The translations under genes and the position numbers were made by a program. The notes under the pieces are model-generated. The model saw only the letters and a program-made list of their open reading frames with translations. It was not told where the DNA came from and ran no database searches. DNA of 8,258 nucleotides, taken from the NCBI GenBank assembly GCA_900545305.1, contig UQYD01000060.1, positions 1 to 8,258 of the forward strand. The letters are read 5' to 3'. The stretch comes from an uncultured Eubacterium sp. (GTDB taxonomy: Bacteria > Bacillota > Clostridia > Lachnospirales > CAG-274). Every line of letters starts with the position of its first letter. Within the stretch, counting starts at the first letter, position 1. Below, piece after piece: positions 6,302 to 8,258 of this stretch.

Positions 6302-7282
6302 TTACCAATTAAATCTTCTTATCTGTCTTGATAAATCATACATACTGTTGTAAACATTGTTTACGTCAGAAATACTCTTACACATTGAAAAACTATCTAC
6401 TATTGCGTCCATTCTATCCTTAAAATCATCAGCCTGTGCCTTATACATAGCTTTTGATGTAGTATCACTTGTTCTGTTTGAATATTCATCAATAGCCTTT
6501 GCTGCATCGGCAAATCTCAAATAAAATTCAGTAGCTACATCAATGTAACTTCTTTCTTCATTACTATTTGCCATACTAAGCCACTGGTTTGATGCAAGAA
6601 CAATGGCATCTCTCTGCATAAGACTTAAAGTATCTGCATTACCTACGTGATACTGCTTCTGTGCTTTCTGTAAATCAGCAATTACCTGTTTTCTTAAGCT
6701 ATATCTAACACCAGCAAAACCGGCATATTCATCAACAGTAGCTGTTGTACTGCCAGTTGTTTCCTCAGTTGTTGCCTCTGTAGTAGTTTCAGTTGTTGTT
6801 TCTGTAGTAGTTTCTGTTACCTTTGTTGTAGGTTCTTTTAAATCAAGGTTTTCTGAAGTACCTGCAACAATATAATTCTTGTCAGTATATACAGTTACTT
6901 TCTTGCCATTTAATTCTATAACAGCAGACTTATTTTCTTCATTCCAACTTGTTTGAGCAGAAACTGCATCACCTAAAGCTCTTAAAGGCAAATACATTGT
7001 TCCATCAATAATTGTCTGTGGTGTATCTGGCGAAATTGTTTTGCCATTTACAACGAATGTATCAGCATTTTTCTGTATGCTTATAGAATAGTTTTCATTA
7101 AAAATCTGTGCTGTTTCTGTATCTGAATTCCAATAAACCTTAAAGCCAAGGTTTTCAAAAACACCTCTTAATGGTACAAGCACACTACCATTTCTAATAA
7201 CACCACTTGCACCAAAACTTGAAGTGGCTGTTACAATGCAAAAAACTGTAGTAGCAAGTACACTCAACAATTTCTTTTTCAT
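6302..7282 (-). CDS. Exported stalk-domain protein (copper amine oxidase N-terminal domain family) with helical C-terminus
   Basis: This 326-residue protein is probably secreted. A signal peptide covers about residues 1-25 (MKKK, hydrophobic core, cleavage likely near SSFGA). Cys15 is inside the core without a lipobox, so it is not a lipoprotein. The stalk domain (about 27-132) carries LVPLRGVFENLGFKVYWN (35-52) and YLPLRALGDAV (97-107), the paired signature of the copper amine oxidase N-terminal-like family; no oxidase domain follows. A Thr/Glu repeat linker (about 152-181) leads to a C-terminal region (about 185-326) rich in Ala, Asp, Gln and Arg. That region looks alpha-helical and I do not recognise it. 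No SLH, LPxTG or C-terminal membrane anchor is visible. GGAGGG at 7290-7295, 7 nt upstream, fixes the start. It has its own extended -10 promoter and terminator, so it is monocistronic. It is a paralogue in architecture of the 398-residue protein; function unknown. Confidence 0.85.
   Translation of the reverse strand: MKKKLLSVLATTVFCIVTATSSFGASGVIRNGSVLVPLRGVFENLGFKVYWNSDTETAQIFNENYSISIQKNADTFVVNGKTISPDTPQTIIDGTMYLPLRALGDAVSAQTSWNEENKSAVIELNGKKVTVYTDKNYIVAGTSENLDLKEPTTKVTETTTETTTETTTEATTEETTGSTTATVDEYAGFAGVRYSLRKQVIADLQKAQKQYHVGNADTLSLMQRDAIVLASNQWLSMANSNEERSYIDVATEFYLRFADAAKAIDEYSNRTSDTTSKAMYKAQADDFKDRMDAIVDSFSMCKSISDVNNVYNSMYDLSRQIRRFNW
6743..6823 (-). repeat. Imperfect 12-bp tandem repeat encoding a Thr/Glu linker
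   Basis: Residues 154-180 contain successive TETT-type units. The minus-strand DNA shows about six degenerate 12-bp units such as ACAGAAACTACT and ACAGAAACAACA. The period is a multiple of three, so gain or loss of units would stay in frame and change only the linker length between the stalk domain and the C-terminal domain. Confidence 0.8.
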
Positions 7283-7322
7283 ATTTAGTCCCTCCGTAAT
7301 TCCACATCTTTCCTCTGATATA

Positions 7323-7331
7323 ATTATACCA
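7323..7331 (-). promoter_or_regulatory. Extended -10 promoter of the 326-residue stalk gene
   Basis: TGGTATAAT at 7323-7331 combines a TGn extension with a perfect TATAAT. No convincing -35 hexamer lies 17 bp upstream, which is typical of extended -10 promoters. The predicted start is near 7316, giving a short leader of about 34 nt that contains GGAGGG. Confidence 0.7.
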
Positions 7332-7385
7332 TAATATGTATACTTATTTTTTTAAATTTTTATTACACCACCTAAAAAATTGCAC

Positions 7386-7420
7386 AAAAAAGTATGCACA
7401 CTATTAGTTAGTGTGCACAC
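7386..7420 (-). terminator. Intrinsic terminator of malQ
   Basis: On the minus strand GTGTGCACACTA (7409-7420) pairs with TAGTGTGCATAC (7392-7403) through 12 bp with one G-U pair and a 5-nt loop. It is followed by six T residues (7386-7391). It starts 7 bp after the malQ stop codon and isolates malQ from the stalk gene downstream. Confidence 0.93.
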
Positions 7421-7427
7421 AAAATAA

Positions 7428-8258
7428 TTATCTGTTATAAATCTTTGCAAGGTACTTCATACCCTTTGCCATATTGTCTGTCAACATATCTTCAGTAAAT
7501 CTGAATTGCCAATTATCTTCTGCTTTACCTGGTGTATTCATTCTTGCATCAGAACCTAAATTCATAACATCTTGTATAGGAATTACTGCATATTTTGCAA
7601 CTGAACCCACAGCCATTCTTATTAAATCCCAAGCTATATCCTCTCCGGATACATTAAGAAGTCTTCTGACATAATCTGTAGCTTTTTTATCTGCTTTACT
7701 GTACCAACCTTTAGTTGTGTCGTTATCATGAGTACCTGTATACACAACACAATTAGTGGTTTCGTAGTTAAAAGGCAAGTAGGCATTAGCTTCATCTGAA
7801 TCAAAGGCAAACTGCAATATTTTCATTCCCGGAAAACCCAATTCATCTCTTAAATCAAGAACTTCATCAGTTAAATCCCCTAAATCTTCAGCAATAATAT
7901 TCAACTTGCCCAGTTTATTTTCCATTACATTGAATATTTCTTCCTTAGGGCCTTTTTTCCACTTTCCATTTACTGCTGTTTTTTCGCCAAAAGGTATTTC
8001 CCAATAACTTTCAAAGCCTCTGAAATGGTCAATTCTAACTATGTCACAAAGTTTAAAGGCATTTTCAATTCTCTTTGTCCACCAATCATAACCAGTTTTG
8101 CTATGTTCTTTCCAATCATAGAGAGGATTGCCCCAAAGCTGACCATCTGCACTAAAATAGTCAGGAGGAACACCAGCTACAACCTTTGGAAAACCTTTTG
8201 AATCAAGGGAGAATAAATTTCTATTGCTCCATACATCTGCACTATCTTCTGCAACAAA
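7428..8258 (-). CDS. malQ: 4-alpha-glucanotransferase (GH77, amylomaltase), C-terminal 276 residues, cut by window edge
   Basis: Amylomaltase transfers 1,4-alpha-glucan segments between maltodextrins and releases glucose, in the cytoplasm, as part of maltose/glycogen metabolism. The reading frame is open from the right edge to the stop at 7428. Visible GH77 signatures (numbered from the edge) are VAGVPPDYFSADGQLWGNPLYDW (26-48, with W49), VRIDHFRGFESYWEIP with the expected nucleophile Asp77, IIAEDLG with the expected acid/base Glu124, and TGTHDNDT with the third conserved carboxylate Asp178. All three catalytic carboxylates are therefore present. Family members are about 490-510 residues, so roughly the last 55% is seen. 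The in-frame ATG at 7925 is internal, because clear GH77 sequence continues upstream of it. The terminator at 7386-7420 closes the unit. No other maltodextrin genes are visible. Confidence 0.96.
   Translation of the reverse strand, partial: FVAEDSADVWSNRNLFSLDSKGFPKVVAGVPPDYFSADGQLWGNPLYDWKEHSKTGYDWWTKRIENAFKLCDIVRIDHFRGFESYWEIPFGEKTAVNGKWKKGPKEEIFNVMENKLGKLNIIAEDLGDLTDEVLDLRDELGFPGMKILQFAFDSDEANAYLPFNYETTNCVVYTGTHDNDTTKGWYSKADKKATDYVRRLLNVSGEDIAWDLIRMAVGSVAKYAVIPIQDVMNLGSDARMNTPGKAEDNWQFRFTEDMLTDNMAKGMKYLAKIYNR

Noticed and set aside
6743..6823. CRISPR-like or non-coding repeat array
   Set aside because: The units are 12 bp, imperfect, contiguous without spacers, and in frame within a Thr/Glu linker.
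7238..7240. Lipoprotein lipobox at Cys15 of the 326-residue stalk protein
   Set aside because: The residues before the Cys (Thr-Val-Phe) do not fit the lipobox, which needs a small residue at -1, and the Cys sits in mid hydrophobic core.
6302..7282. Copper amine oxidase enzyme
   Set aside because: Only the N-terminal stalk-type domain is present. There is no catalytic domain, no topaquinone motif and no copper-binding histidine set, so the family name does not imply activity. The same applies to the gene at 493-1689.
7923..7925. ATG at 7925 as the start of a separate 165-residue protein
   Set aside because: The same frame stays open to the right edge and encodes unmistakable GH77 sequence upstream, including the nucleophile motif VRIDHFRG, so this Met is internal to malQ.

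Overview
The window is AT-rich (about 35% GC by eye) and every gene I can support lies on the minus strand. Several signals point to an anaerobic, low-GC Firmicute of the Clostridia, plausibly Lachnospiraceae-like: an alaS leader controlled by a T-box, a giant 2-hydroxyacyl-CoA dehydratase activase-like protein, and secreted 'copper amine oxidase N-terminal' (stalk) proteins with Thr/Glu-rich linkers. This placement is an inference from gene content and style, not from a marker gene.

In transcription order (high to low coordinates) the layout is as follows. (1) The C-terminal 276 residues of a GH77 4-alpha-glucanotransferase (malQ), cut by the right edge and closed by a strong terminator at 7386-7420. 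(2) A monocistronic gene for a 326-residue exported stalk-domain protein, with an extended -10 promoter and its own terminator. (3) A 313-bp gap holding that terminator, a near-consensus sigma-A promoter, and a leader of about 130 nt with two inverted repeats. (4) A 1416-residue activase fusion with tandem ASKHA ATPase domains and HgdA/HgdB-like C-terminal modules. (5) A second exported stalk protein of 398 residues, 48 bp downstream and probably in the same transcript. (6) A perfect-consensus promoter 10 bp past that stop codon, driving an alanine T-box leader. (7) The first 59 codons of alaS, cut by the left edge.

malQ recycles maltodextrins and alaS charges tRNA-Ala under T-box control; both are housekeeping. 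The activase is expected to be a cytoplasmic ATP-driven one-electron donor, or a self-contained reductase, of the radical dehydratase/double-cubane superfamily. No separate dehydratase subunits lie in the window. The two stalk proteins are exported and share an architecture (signal peptide, stalk domain, Thr/Glu linker, unrelated C-terminal domain). Why one of them sits behind the activase is unknown.

The points most worth following up are the orphan giant activase with its internal duplications, its structured leader, the stalk-gene/alaS junction where upstream transcripts must run into the T-box, and the paired stalk proteins with repeat-encoded linkers. I see no CRISPR array, insertion sequence, tRNA, rRNA or prophage gene.
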